Below are positions 51,213-62,700 of a stretch of 64,000 nt of DNA, in pieces. This DNA comes from Agarophyton chilense. Its lineage: Eukaryota > Rhodophyta > Florideophyceae > Gracilariales > Gracilariaceae. Every line of letters starts with the position of its first letter. Position 1 is the first letter of the stretch. The notes beneath the pieces were generated by a model. The model had not been told where the DNA came from. It saw only the letters and a program-made list of their open reading frames with translations, and did not search any database. The translations under genes and the position numbers were made by a program. The DNA lies in the NCBI GenBank assembly GCA_030374765.1, contig JARGXX010000097.1, forward strand, positions 682,001 to 746,000, read 5' to 3'.

Positions 51213-52838
51213 TTAGCCGTCTGCAGGCATCGGCTCCTTGCGACGGCGCCAGTAACTGATACGGAAGTGTGGGGGTATTGCGGCTGGGGGTTCGAGGGTG
51301 TCCCATTCTGGGCCCGAGCCGTACCACCTGACGGTGTACTTCAGACCATTATAAGTTCGCGTGTGGTTCACAAGACGGTCAACGGGAAATTCTTCTGAGG
51401 TTTGGTACTGATCTTTCCGGGGAACGCCACCTCGAGGGTTCATATGCTCCGAGTGTGGAGCTTCGTGTGTGGGAGCCGGGTCGGGAGCTCCCGCTGTTAC
51501 AGTGTGAGGTTCCATTTCCGTCCCTGATAGAGGGTGGTAATCCGGATCATCCCGTTGTAGGTCATCGTTCACTTCAACTGGGGTGGGGTCCTCCGAGGGT
51601 CGAGTACGCAGGGCTACAGCTCTGGGCTCTCGGGCTGGAGTCCCTGCTTCAATGCGATGTTGAACCGTTTCAGGTGCTACTGTAATACGGTCAATTGATA
51701 TCGTATTCGGTATTCCATCTTGGTCAACCGTGACGGTGTGGTCTGATGCGTTCAATACCTTAGAAGGTCCCACTGATTTGGGTAGATGCTTCGAATTGAT
51801 ATCTCTATCAATCGCTTCATCGTCCGCTTCATCACCCGGTCGTGGTCTTTTCCCTGAAGGTGGGTTGTCTATGTAGACATATTGTCCCGAATAAACGGAG
51901 ACCACTTTGGTTACCCTACGGTCGTAGTCGCCCTTATACCACTTCTGGGCTACAGTGAGGCGGTTCTCTGCATGTTTGAGACCCCTCCTCAAACTCACAA
52001 GGATATTCCGCTTGACCTGGGCAGGGGCCAGTGCGCCCGCTGCAGTGCTGGTGGTATGATCTCCCTGCACTACAATACCTGGGGGGTGTCGTGAAAGAAC
52101 CAAATCAAAGGGAGTGTTTTGCGTTGACCGGTGTACCTGAAGGTTATAGGAGTAGGTGAGCGGTTGCACCAGCTCATCCCACCCAGTTTGGTGCTCTTCC
52201 GTATAGTGTCGTAGCCTTGATACCAATGTGTGGTTAAAGCGCTCGACCTGTCCGTTCGTCTGCGGGTGGTAGGGAGTAGTGAAATAGGGCTTGATACCCA
52301 AGAGGTTACAGACTGCTTCGAAGAACTTCGATGCCAAGTTTGAACCATTATCGGTAAGTAGGTACAGTGGTGTGCCATACTGGTAGACCTAATTGTTGAG
52401 GAACGCGATCGCCAGCGTGGTTGACTTCGTCTCCTTTAAAGGTATCGCTCTCGTGAGCTTCGAGAACCTGTCGGTGATCACTAGAATGTGCTGATACACA
52501 TTCTTGGTTTTGGGAAGTGGTCCTAGAACGTCTATCGCAACAAATTCCAGTGGAACCGCTGCTGGAAACAGCTTGAGGTACTTTCGATGCTTTCGAATAC
52601 CACCGCGGGTACGAACCCAAGATTCGCATTGACCTACAAAGGTACAGACATCATGGGCCATATGAGGCCAATAGAACTGTTGCCTCAAGGTGTAATACAT
52701 CCTGGTGGCACCGGGGTGTCCCGATAGTTGCGGGTAGTGCGCAAGATACAAGACTCTCGGGTGCAGTGCTTTCGGAACCACCTTTTGAAGGCTACCATCC
52801 AAGGTTGACCGTCTCACGGTGTGCTCATTGTGGTCCAC
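51213..52838 (-). pseudogene. Element D integrase and chromodomain
   Basis: Integrase zinc region near 52,700 (H-Y-P-Q-L-S-G-H-P-G...), core with H-P-Q-T-N-G-Q-V-E-R-F-N at 52,250, and a chromodomain at the end (F-P-V-D-R-L-V, then V-R-W-Y-G-S-G-P-E-W-D-T). It has the same order as elements B and C. It is broken. Confidence 0.82.
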
Positions 52839-53420
52839 ATCGAACGGTGATCCTTTGAAACCAATTTGGTCAGCCAGGGTTCTGCAGTACGCATCCTGGG
52901 CCTATTCTCGTAGAAATTCCTCTCCGGTTACGCACATGACGTTCGTTTCCTCTAGGGTCAGTATCTGCGTTGCCATGTCGGTGTTCCGCAAAGCACCTTC
53001 TTCAGGTAAGTCCCAACATCCTTCTAGGTGTTCGCCGGTATCATTTTGGTTTGATGACACCAAAAAGCAAGGGATATGATCGTCCACAGGTTATGTCTCT
53101 ATCCCTGAGGTGTTTAAGCGTGACATAGCATCAGCTATGTTGTGCTTGATACCTGGACGGTACTGTACGTTGTATTCAAACTCCGAAAGTCTCAAACTCC
53201 AACGGGCAAGTCTACCAGGCGCATCTGCGAGTCCGAGGATCTACTTTAAGGCGTCGTGGTCCGTGCGCAACGTAAAGCGCTCACCATAAAGGTATGGACG
53301 GAGCATCAACATGCTCCACACTATTGCTAGACATTCCTTTTCGGATACCGTGTAGTTCTGCTCCGCCTCATTCATAGCGCGGCTCCAGTACCATATAGAT
53401 AATTTGTCTCCGGTGTGCTG

Positions 53421-55502
53421 CTACTGCATGAGACAACAACCAATTCCGGCATGGGATGCATCTGTATCCAACGTGTACGGTAGACCTGTTTTCGGTAACG
53501 CTAAGATTGGCGGCGAGTACAGCGCTCGTTTCAATTCCTCAAAGGTATCCATTTCTTCGTTCGATAGATTATCAAACCGTTCAGGTTCACCTTCCTGGAG
53601 CTTCTTGTGGAGGGGAGCCGCTATTTTCGCGAATCCCTTCACGAATCGACGATAGACGTTACATAAACCTATAAAGGATCGTACGTCTGTCTGGGATCGT
53701 GGCAACTTGACCTCCTGTACGGCTCTAATGTTGCTCGGCGCAACCTCTAGGGTACCAGGGCCTATGATGTGGCCCAGGTATTCAACCGTTCTGGTAAAGA
53801 AGGCGCATTTGCGTAGCTTCAGCGTCACCCCCGCCTCAGCTAGGAGGGTAAGTACGGTGCGTACTTGAGCAAAATGCTCTTCTACCGATCTGGAATAGAT
53901 GATTACATCATCGATGTATACCAAGGCGATTGTCCATTTAACCTTCGAAAGGATGATGTCCAGCGCCCTTTTAAAGGTGGCTGGAGCATTGCACAACCCG
54001 AAAGGCATCCTCGTGAAGCGAAACAAACCTGCATGGCACGTGAAGGTCGTTTTGTCTCGATCTTCCCCATCTACAGGTACCTGCCAATAACCACAATTGG
54101 CATCCAACGTGGTAAATATCTGCGCATCTCCCAAGGAGTCGATGCACTCATCCATTCTAGGTATCGGGTACGAATCCCTGATGGTCACGCTGTTGAGCCT
54201 CCTGTATTCCACACAAAACCCCATACGGCCATCTCCTTTCTTCTGAACCAGAACTACGGGACTAGCCCATTCTGAGTTGACTGCTTCAATTGCACCTTCT
54301 TGGAGCATTCGCTCCACTTCTTTGAGTTCTACTTCTCTCGCCTTCGGACCGGCACGGTATCGTTGCTGATAAATCGGCTTCAAGTCAGGGAGGAGCTCGA
54401 TGCGATTCTGTGTGGCATTAATTTGGCCCAGACGGCCTGACCCCATGGTTTTAAACTCCTCTAGAAGGTCGAAAATACGGCCTCACAGTTCGCCGTTATC
54501 TTCGCCGATCTGGACTGTATCTTGACATTGTCTCTCAGCGTCCGGTTTCTTTTCTTTGTCTACCGATGCCTTATCGGTTAGCTTTGCTTCCAACTTGGTA
54601 TTTATCGATACCTTTGTGGTTGTGGACGCATTTGCGTAGCCCCCTTCCTTATCGAAGGCGACCTCGCCGAGATCAGTGTGAGCTACGGTGAAGACTCCTT
54701 AGGGTGCCGGTAGTGCGATGCTAACATTGGTATTTTTCGGCAACTTCACGTCGTGCCTGCCGAAGTTACTGAGACACACCTTAAAGGGTTGATTTGGGAT
54801 GTTTTCGACAATCCCGTTGGCCATCAAGGTGACGTGTCAATGTGCTAACCTCGGATGGTTTTGTCGTTTGACCAGCCCGGGGGTCGCACACGACACCGGT
54901 ACCAATATTTGGTGCATTGGCGGGATAACAACCTGTTTGGTAATGCGCACTTTGTTGGAAACCGTTTCGGTGGATATCGGTTTTTTCGGTTTGACGAACC
55001 ATCCCCGTTTGTTTTACGTATTACCTAAAATGGCAATTCGTCCCCCCTGACGTAGGGCGACGGTACGGGAACCAGGAAGGATTGCTTTGACATGTCTGTC
55101 AATGAATTTCGTACCTAGTAGGAAGTCTGTCGGTAAACGGTCGACAACAAAGAATTGAAGTCTTACCTTGAGGTGTCCGAGCTGCACCACAGTAGTGAGC
55201 ATAAATCGATGGTTTAGTGGGCGCTCATTTGCATCCACAAGCGGGTTGTTGTCGGGAGGTCGGCTCAAGTTCCGAAGTACCGCCTCAGGTATGACGCGGG
55301 AGTTCAGGACGTTTTAGTCGGCCCCCGTATCCAACACGCAGGTGACCGGAACCGCAAGGCGATCGGATAAACACATTGAAGCACATACTTCATAGTTTTT
55401 GTACTCCATATGACAAACCAGAACTGGTTGTGACGTGTTCTCTTCCACCTTCAAGGTTCTGGGTATCGATTGGCCTTCCGATTGCACGTTGGGTTCGGCC
55501 AT
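53421..55502 (-). pseudogene. Element D protease and reverse transcriptase
   Basis: Reverse transcriptase at 53,421-54,446 shows P-I-P-R-M-D-E, L-D-A-N-C-G-Y-W-Q-V-P, M-P-F-G-L-C-N-A-P and the active site Y-I-D-D-V-I-I-Y. The protease region is at 55,014-55,502 with C-V-L-D-T-G-A-D. It is broken in several places. Confidence 0.82.
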
Positions 55503-57712
55503 TACGCCAACCGCTCGGTGTTTTCCTCCTGTACGGGAGGGGTTGAGTCCAAGTTTGGTGTTTCCTCGATTGTACTGACCTGTACCGGTGTACGGGGTTG
55601 GAACCTATTTGGTGCTTGCGTTGAAGACCCATAGAGGCGTTGGTGATTCTGCATGCGAGCCTGAATCAACTGGTCTCTCATCCCTGGAGGTAAGTTAGCG
55701 CAATTGTTTGCCAAATGGTCTGTCGCGAGACAGAACCAGCAAACGAGGCCTCCAGTTTGGGTGTCTCGCGTTACCATTGATGGGGGCTTCGAAACCTGGT
55801 TGGTAGGAGCAGTGGCGTGGGATGTGGGTGGCGAGTTATGGGAGCTCGCTCCCTGCATCCTATGCGAGCTCACCGAACTTGGCGGCGATTGTACCGAGTT
55901 TGGTGTAGGCGTTGGCGACCAATTTCCTACCGTCGAAGGTTTCGAGAACCGCCCCTGGGTCGCTACCGAGTGGATAGCGGTCCCTGTAGGTACTTCGAAG
56001 TGCGAGCTACCCTCTGAGGTTGTGGTATCTTCAATTTCCAAGACCGACCTTTTCGTTTTATCCTTCGAGTTTGGAGGCATAGCTGGTCTCTTTCCCAGCC
56101 GAAGGGTATCTCCAAGGCCCTGGGAGTATCGAGCCTGCCCATTGTAGTCTACCTTTCGGTTAGTGGCCAGGTAGTTGCGTACCTGGGAACGGATCGCTTC
56201 GTCGACATTGTCGGCGAATAGCGACTTTAACCGAGAGGTAGTGAACACATTACCACAGCGGGTTGCCAGATTCCACAGCGCGAGCGAAAACTTCGATTCG
56301 GTTTGCCCAGACCTTTGATGGTAGGCGAGGACTTCCGAATAAGCCTCTTGGATAACCTCATCGGTGGCGTATGTTTCCAAAAAGAAATTGACCACTTCTG
56401 GGTATGACTCCAACATCTCTGTGCCATCCTCATCCATCGCTAAGGTGTTGCCGCGAAGCCTACCCTGCAGCAAGTAGTATGCTTGTCCTTTAAGGTAAAA
56501 CTCAAATAGCCACATAGCAGCGCCCTCGGAAAACCCATTTCGGTCACATGCAATCTTGAACTTCTGTAGAAACTCAATCACCGCAATAGGATCCGTACCT
56601 GTGACGGTTGTGTCACCCATTTGGAAGCTGAGCTTCTTGTGGTGTTTAGTAATCTTCTGAGCAACCTCTTGGGTGTATTCAGACGATTTGTTGATCAACC
56701 GATAAGTCCTGTAATCAAATGCTTTGGTGAACATATCGTTCAACGATTGGTGCACCTCCAGGTCCATTTCGGTGTCCGTCTCAGAGTCGGGCGACTCATT
56801 GTATCGCTTTCTACCCTTTCGGTTCTTTTTCGACGACTTCTTCGTTGACCTGTTCGGTTTCTTCTTCTTCTTACCTTTACAGTCATCATCCGACGATGAA
56901 CTCGTATCGGAACTGGAGTCTGACGAGTCGGGGTCTGTATCATCCTCTCGATTCTTTCCCCTCTTAGTCCTCCGCTTCTTCCCTAATCGGTTTCTTCGTC
57001 GCTCATCCAACGAGTCAGACGAATCGTCCTTGGGACCACCTCCATGGGTATCCTTTTGAACGAAACCAGTAATTGGTGGCAGATAAATGTCTTGAGGATC
57101 TACCTTCCCCGGGACCTCTTGACTCTGCCTTGGACCTTGTAGGTACTCACTATCAGTAGGTAAGTGTTTGAAATGCGTGGGATGACCCATTTGGAACCCT
57201 TGTGGTATGCGCTTTGCGATGTTCACCTGTGTAGGTCGGGATTCTGCGAATCTCTCGGAAACCCAAAGGTCCTGCACAGCACGGTAAACATGCTCCCTAG
57301 CATCTGTGAAGATATACTGTTTCACCATTTCAGGTATCATGTCCGATAGCTCTTGAGCTGCTCGGTCAAACACAATACGGGTAAATGCATCGACGTCCAT
57401 TGAGGGCGGAACCATCCGGGTATCCGACTTCTCCTTTAAGGTTAATGCATCCTCGACCGCGAGGGTGACGAGCGCTTTCCCTCGCTCTTCGAGCTGAGGC
57501 CATAGCTCCTCCGCTGCAACCTCAATTGGTAATTCCCTTTGAGGTTCCGTTGCCATAGGCAGCGGACCATGTATCTTTCCAGTTTTGTCTCGAGGGTGCC
57601 GGAGCAGTTCCTCGGGGGTTTCCAGAATCGGTTGAGCCGATGGGGCTCCTTTAAGACCTTTATGGCTTGGCGGGGCGCTCGCACCACGCGTATTCCTTTT
57701 AGGTTGTTCCAT
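55502..57712 (-). CDS. Element D gag
   Basis: A whole 736-residue frame. The N-terminal region has a Pro/Gln-rich leader, then a helical segment. A long Lys/Arg and Asp/Ser-rich charged centre follows (D-D-T-D-P-D-S-S-D-S-S-S-D-T-S). Next is the conserved D-Y-R-T-Y-R-L-I-N-K-S and G-A-A-M-W-L-F-E-F-Y-L-K-G segment shared with B gag, and a zinc knuckle C-W-F-C-L-A-T-D-H-L-A-N-N-C near residue 660. It is the only uninterrupted chromodomain-element gag in the window. Confidence 0.85.
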   Translation of the reverse strand: MEQPKRNTRGASAPPSHKGLKGAPSAQPILETPEELLRHPRDKTGKIHGPLPMATEPQRELPIEVAAEELWPQLEERGKALVTLAVEDALTLKEKSDTRMVPPSMDVDAFTRIVFDRAAQELSDMIPEMVKQYIFTDAREHVYRAVQDLWVSERFAESRPTQVNIAKRIPQGFQMGHPTHFKHLPTDSEYLQGPRQSQEVPGKVDPQDIYLPPITGFVQKDTHGGGPKDDSSDSLDERRRNRLGKKRRTKRGKNREDDTDPDSSDSSSDTSSSSDDDCKGKKKKKPNRSTKKSSKKNRKGRKRYNESPDSETDTEMDLEVHQSLNDMFTKAFDYRTYRLINKSSEYTQEVAQKITKHHKKLSFQMGDTTVTGTDPIAVIEFLQKFKIACDRNGFSEGAAMWLFEFYLKGQAYYLLQGRLRGNTLAMDEDGTEMLESYPEVVNFFLETYATDEVIQEAYSEVLAYHQRSGQTESKFSLALWNLATRCGNVFTTSRLKSLFADNVDEAIRSQVRNYLATNRKVDYNGQARYSQGLGDTLRLGKRPAMPPNSKDKTKRSVLEIEDTTTSEGSSHFEVPTGTAIHSVATQGRFSKPSTVGNWSPTPTPNSVQSPPSSVSSHRMQGASSHNSPPTSHATAPTNQVSKPPSMVTRDTQTGGLVCWFCLATDHLANNCANLPPGMRDQLIQARMQNHQRLYGSSTQAPNRFQPRTPVQVSTIEETPNLDSTPPVQEENTERLA

Positions 57713-57842
57713 TTGTGACCAATAGTGGTATCCTGTATTGCTTTGCGGGATCTACTGAAACCAAATAGGTGTACGAGCGTCCAATCCTTCTCGGAATCTC
57801 GTGTGAACCGTGATGGTACGACAAAATCTAAAAATACTTTCT

Positions 57843-57856
57843 AAGTCGGGAGACCA
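57843..57856 (-). promoter_or_regulatory. Primer-binding site of element D
   Basis: Minus strand TGGTCTCCCGACTT, three bases from the 5' LTR, identical to A, B and C. Confidence 0.85.
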
Positions 57857-57859
57857 AAA

Positions 57860-58611
57860 TGTCATACAATCACCTCTGGGATATGCTACTGTCTTGTCTC
57901 GGGAGCGTAGTGACGCTCAACCGTAGGTAGCGTGTTGACGCTCAACCTTAAAAGGTAGACGTAGTAAACTTCGATGGTAACAGGGCACCTTGAAAACCCG
58001 CAAGGGCAAACGGCGGGGCGACTAGCCTATACCGTGTAGGTGAACGATGGTAGGCGTCGACGCGCGGGAAAGCCTGTGTGGTAGTTTAGAAAAAATAAAC
58101 CAAAAGGTATGGTCGTGACCTAAATGATGCCTGTCTTTATCAGATTAGGATGGGGGAGGTGCAGTTCCCTATATGCAGTGGACTGCACTCTCCGGATCAC
58201 CCGCAAGGTGCCAGAAAGGTACGGTTTCTGACCTTGTGTCAGAGACCTGGCCAACACTGGCTACAGTGCCAGGTGGCCACTCAATCACTGTACTAAAATA
58301 CACATAATTACAATTACAATCACTAACAATTACTCAAACAGTAGGTACATGTCAACACTACACGTGGCTGACAACAACTAGATGGTAGCTCGCCCGGAGC
58401 TGCATGGCCGATGATCACTCGCACCCATCACCTACAGGGTCAGTGCAGTATATTGATAACCTCAAAGGTCAGACCTTCTGCCACTATACGACACCATCGA
58501 GATTTACTACGTCTCCCTTCTAACGTTGAGCATCAACACGCTTTCTACGGTTGAGCGTCACTACGCTCCCGAGACAAGACAATAGCATACACCAGAGGTG
58601 ATTGTACGACA
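57860..58611 (-). repeat. 5' LTR of element D with inverted 118-bp arms
   Basis: The LTR starts TGTCATACAATC beside the primer site and plausibly ends TATACGACA at 58,493. The first 118 bp (57,860-57,977) recur in inverted orientation at 58,494-58,611, ending TTGTACGACA, so the whole 752 bp can fold as a long hairpin. The inner 369 bp match the partial LTR at 47,725. Confidence 0.7.
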
Positions 58612-58875
58612 TCTACATCATGAAATATGATTTTATTAATGACATCAATTCAGAACGTGACCATGAGCTCGAAAATGATTTAAGAGAAGCACCCACCATT
58701 TGGACACTCTAAAAACATTACTACGGATCATTTTAAAAACGGACAGTGTAACGAGACAATCCTGAAGTACTGCAGAGAACCTTATAGAAGAAGAACTGTA
58801 CTTGTTCAATATTAAAATCCAGCAGCCATCCTCATCATCTTTCTCCATATCTATCTCGACGCCGACCAGCATACA

Positions 58876-59769
58876 AAAATGAGGCTTTCAATCCGTAAGA
58901 CCAGAATTGCAACCTTTTGAGGGGCTAGCATATATTGTTTGCGAAACTGCCGCCGCAAATATACTTCTGTTCACACAAGACGTTTCCGCTCGTTGTTTGG
59001 AGTCAGCTACTCCACATGCGCAGTTTTTTGGAACAAACTGCGGTTTAATTTATGGTATGACACAAAGCCGAAGTATTTGCTTTGAGCATTACTATTTCTT
59101 CACGTCTACTCCACAGAAAATGTCCACTTCGCTATGGTTGGTGCAGACGAGAAGACATTCAGGAAATGGTCTTGGCCATTTATTTGATTATTTTCAGATA
59201 TGCAAGTGGTAATTGATTACAAGATCCTTGTTTATTTACAATTATGCGAACTATTGAACAGATTTTGTGGAATGATCGTGTCAACGGAAATCTATTTGAA
59301 GATTTTTACGTGTCCGTGGATGGTATGGACTCCCCTATTAATGAGCCAATCAAGCATCTGGTACTCTCATAAATTTAAGAGTGCTGGTTTACGATATGAA
59401 ATCGGGGTTAGTATATCTGAAGGAAATATTTTGTGGGTTAACGGAGGATATCCTTGTGGCTCCTATCCCGAGCTTCTGATTTTCCGATATCAAATGAAGG
59501 GTATGCTCCAAGCAAATGAGGAAGTACGTACTGACGACGTCTACAGAGACGAAGAATGTTTAACAAAAAGTACGGTCTCTGATGTTGGAAAGTCGACGCA
59601 TGCAATAATTAGAGAAAGACATGAAAATGATAACAGGAGGTTGAAGCAATTTCTTACACTCAGTAGTCGCTTCAGACACAACATTTCTCTGCATAGATTT
59701 TGTTTCAATGCTGTTGCTAACATTGTTCAAGTATTTATTGAGAACGGTGAACCTTTGTACGATTTGTAG
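58876..59769 (+). pseudogene. Broken PIF/Harbinger-type DDE transposase
   Basis: A DNA-transposon transposase in more than one frame. The N-terminal half near 58,980-59,190 contains V-G-A-D-E-K-T-F-R-K-W, and an in-frame stop follows it near 59,183. The catalytic part has V-S-V-D-G-M-D-S-P-I-N-E-P near 59,310 (first Asp). A frame change near 59,345 leads into I-W-Y-S-H-K-F-K-S-A-G-L-R-Y-E-I-G. Then come V-N-G-G-Y-P-C-G-S-Y-P-E-L, a D-D-V-Y-R-D-E-E region (second Asp) and R-E-R-H-E-N-D-N-R-R-L-K-Q-F (Glu), ending E-P-L-Y-D-L at 59,769. The order and the H-K-F-K-G-x-G-x-R-Y-E-I-G signature are those of a transposase family common in algae, fungi and oomycetes. No terminal inverted repeats were found. 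The plus-strand 189-residue frame at 59,200-59,769 carries most of it. Confidence 0.72.
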
Positions 59770-62700
59770 TAGCAGAAAGTTATGATCATTTATTCACAAT
59801 ACATCTAAATGTGGGAAATTACTGTGTAACTGATATTCGGACCAAGAGTCTTTGCTTCGGTTCGTTTCAAATAGAATGGACAGGTTTAAATGTTTCCCTT
59901 GGCAGATTTAAAGTCCATGTCGTTCTTAGAATTCTTGATGAGGAAAAAGCAAAGTGAACTTCTCTAAATCCGTTCAAAACGAGGATTTTCCCGCAATACC
60001 TTGCGGGGGTGTGCCAGAATACGGTGCGTTTGTGAAGTAGTACAGATCACGGGCGTGAAAAGTCGCGATCAAATACTCACAAGCTTGCCGGTAACAGTTG
60101 TTGCATAAGTGCACATTCTGTCTGATCTCGTGCCGAGAATGGCACTTTCGCTGTAATTGGATCTCGGCAATGCCATTAAACCGACAAGCGAAATGTGAAG
60201 CAGAAAAGCTCGTGGCTTAAAACGCTTAATGTAACAATTCAGGTTTAGTTTGGGAGCTCTAGTAGAACCTATTTGGGTGAGGCCAACTTCGTCCTGCACA
60301 CCACTAAAAACAGCTGAATTGCAGTTTTTTACTAGCGCTCTAGGCCATGTTCGTCATAACCTAGGCTGGTGTACAACCCCAATACGAGGGTAACGACGAC
60401 TAGTAGCGGTGGACTCAGCCCCAAACGTTATGTAGGAAGCTTTCCGTTTGAATGTTTCTTTTTTATAAAGAGTTCTGGATAGCCACAGAGTTACTTCAAA
60501 TTTTTGTCTCTGTACGGTGATATATCACCGACGGTATATCTTCTCATCGCTTCACCTACGGATTCTTTCCCGCTTCTCGCACAGCCCCGTGGCCCCCTCC
60601 GGGTTTCGTTATCTTGGACTTTTTTTGCCTCACGCGTCTCTTCAGTGCCTTCTATTTCTCTATTTTCTCACATTTCTCTTGGATTTTTAATCCTCATTTT
60701 ACCTCCAACCCTTTTCTAGCCACACATCGGCGGATATAGCCAGTCACCGTTTTTAGTCTCACACTCTGCTAGAGTCTGCGCTTGCGCAAGGGCAGAGGGC
60801 AACGCCACTTAGCGAACCTTTTCATAGAGCGGGACTCGGAAAATCCGTAGATTTTTACCATGGCGGATTTTACTCTTCACTGAGCTCAATGAAGACACGT
60901 CAAAGGCTTGTCATTCATACGTGCTGTCATCATGGCTCGGGTCTGCTGCAATTTTATAAAAACACACCGCGGAGTTGAATGAAATTTTTTGGTGGGCATG
61001 TCTTTGTGGAACTTTAGAGAAACATTCAGTTTGGGTTCTCATGCAACACGTTAAGGGAATTAATTATCATGTGTACACTTTTCTAAAACGATTAGGTGTC
61101 GCATTAGGCGGTGTTCATGCCATTCGCAATTTGGTGTTGTCCCTGGAGCGCAATCATGAGGGTTGGTTCAATTTCACATGTGCAAATCCATGGTACGGTA
61201 GTTAAACTACGCTGAGCTGCAGGAACCACATTCTGTTGTCATGACTTATTGCCACAACGAACGCATATATTGGCTCAGACGAAAGGTCTGAGTAACAGCC
61301 ATTACAGTTCCCTCGTTTATCTCTACAATTGTAGAGAAAGACGAAGATTTCATTCAACAAGCTATCAAAGAACTTAATAGAATGTTGGAAGCGTTTTGGC
61401 CAATTATATGCATCGCTTATTTCTAAAGTTGTAAAGACATGCTTCTAGGTTCAAAAAGATTAGATAGTGTTTAAGCACACATTGTACCATAATTGTATTA
61501 ACAGCAGCTGTACCTCACACTCTATTTCGTAATGTATTGTGATAGAACGAAAAATGCATCCCTAACCTAATAGTATATTTTTATTGGTTACTATTTGAAT
61601 AGAATTGAAAAAAAGGTTGGGTAATGGAGACTACGATAGCCACAGATCGCCTGATATTATATTCAGTAGAATTGTTAAGCCGAGAGTTACGAATGACTAA
61701 TTATTGGCTTTAAGAACCAGAAAAAGTTGTCTACTCGACCGAGCATTTGTATGTAGTCGTAGATACTTAACTTGAAGCACACTTTATTATTGTGAGTTCT
61801 ACTCTTGTACAGAATTGTTGCTTGTCCTTTACCAAACTTGCGTGCTGTTTTGTCAAGTGTTTCAGGCTTTTTTAGTGCTCCTGATACACGAATTCCAATG
61901 GTCAAAACACTCAACTGTGACACACAATGAGTCTCTTCGCTGTAGTGAATTATAAAAGCAGACAAGCAGGCATTGGCCTTATTGCACTAGCTGACTGCAT
62001 TTGAGTTATGCATCATTAATGAAAATATCCACTATTGGGCTTGACTTCTACAGTTGCATTAGCGTTATGGATTACGTTCAAGTATTAACATTCCATAGAG
62101 CAACACTCAGCACCATATGTTAGACTTTCACTTCTCAATAATTGTAGGAAAGATCGTTGGTCTATCTAGAATTTTCGTCATGGGTTGTGGCAAAAGCTGA
62201 GAAATAGATGAAAAAGAAGAACTTATCAAAACCTGGATATCTAAATCTGAATATCCCATTTAAGACTTCCAAGATGAGCAATAATTACTAGACACTCCAA
62301 GAAACGCGTGATAGAGTATGTATGAAAGGCTACCGTAACGAAACGCTTAAAAACATAACAGTGATCCAATGATAGACATACATGTGTGCAATCAAATAGT
62401 AGTAGAGGAAAAACCGGTAGAGATTGCCGTAACATCTACACTAATACTGTAAACTACGTAGTGCTTGTTTAGGCGTTTTTATGGCGGGTGGTCGGACAAA
62501 CTTTCAGTCTCGCCGGTAGTTTTACTTTTTTTACTGCGATTACCGAACAATTAAATTCAGTTACAGTTTATTTTTACATCTCGTTTGTCATCTCGATATG
62601 ATTCCGGGTACTGACGTTTGCTAAATCAATAAAAAAGCATTCGTAATGCACAGTTATTTATTGAAATCTCATCGACCACCTCAAAACTTGAAGGTTTTTA

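Larger units (their letters stand above)
47725..58611 (-). mobile_element. Chromodomain Ty3/gypsy element D
   Basis: Minus-strand LTR element, the oldest of the three chromodomain elements by LTR divergence (about 10% or more over 370 bp by eye). In its own sense: LTR (57,860-58,493, with an extra inverted arm to 58,611), primer site, one intact gag frame (57,712-55,502), protease (about 55,500-55,014), reverse transcriptase (54,446-53,421), a decayed RNase H region, integrase (52,838 onward), chromodomain (ending about 51,213), then an antisense frame on the plus strand (48,927-50,441) and a truncated LTR (47,725-48,085). No target duplication was found. Pol is broken in about five or more places. 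The element is rich in CCT-NNN-AGG. Confidence 0.85.

Noticed and set aside
60480-60900. Possible solo LTR related to the LTR of element A
   Set aside because: Only two short shared words (CACACATCGGYGG and GAGCGGGACTCG) and no TG...CA boundaries or duplication.
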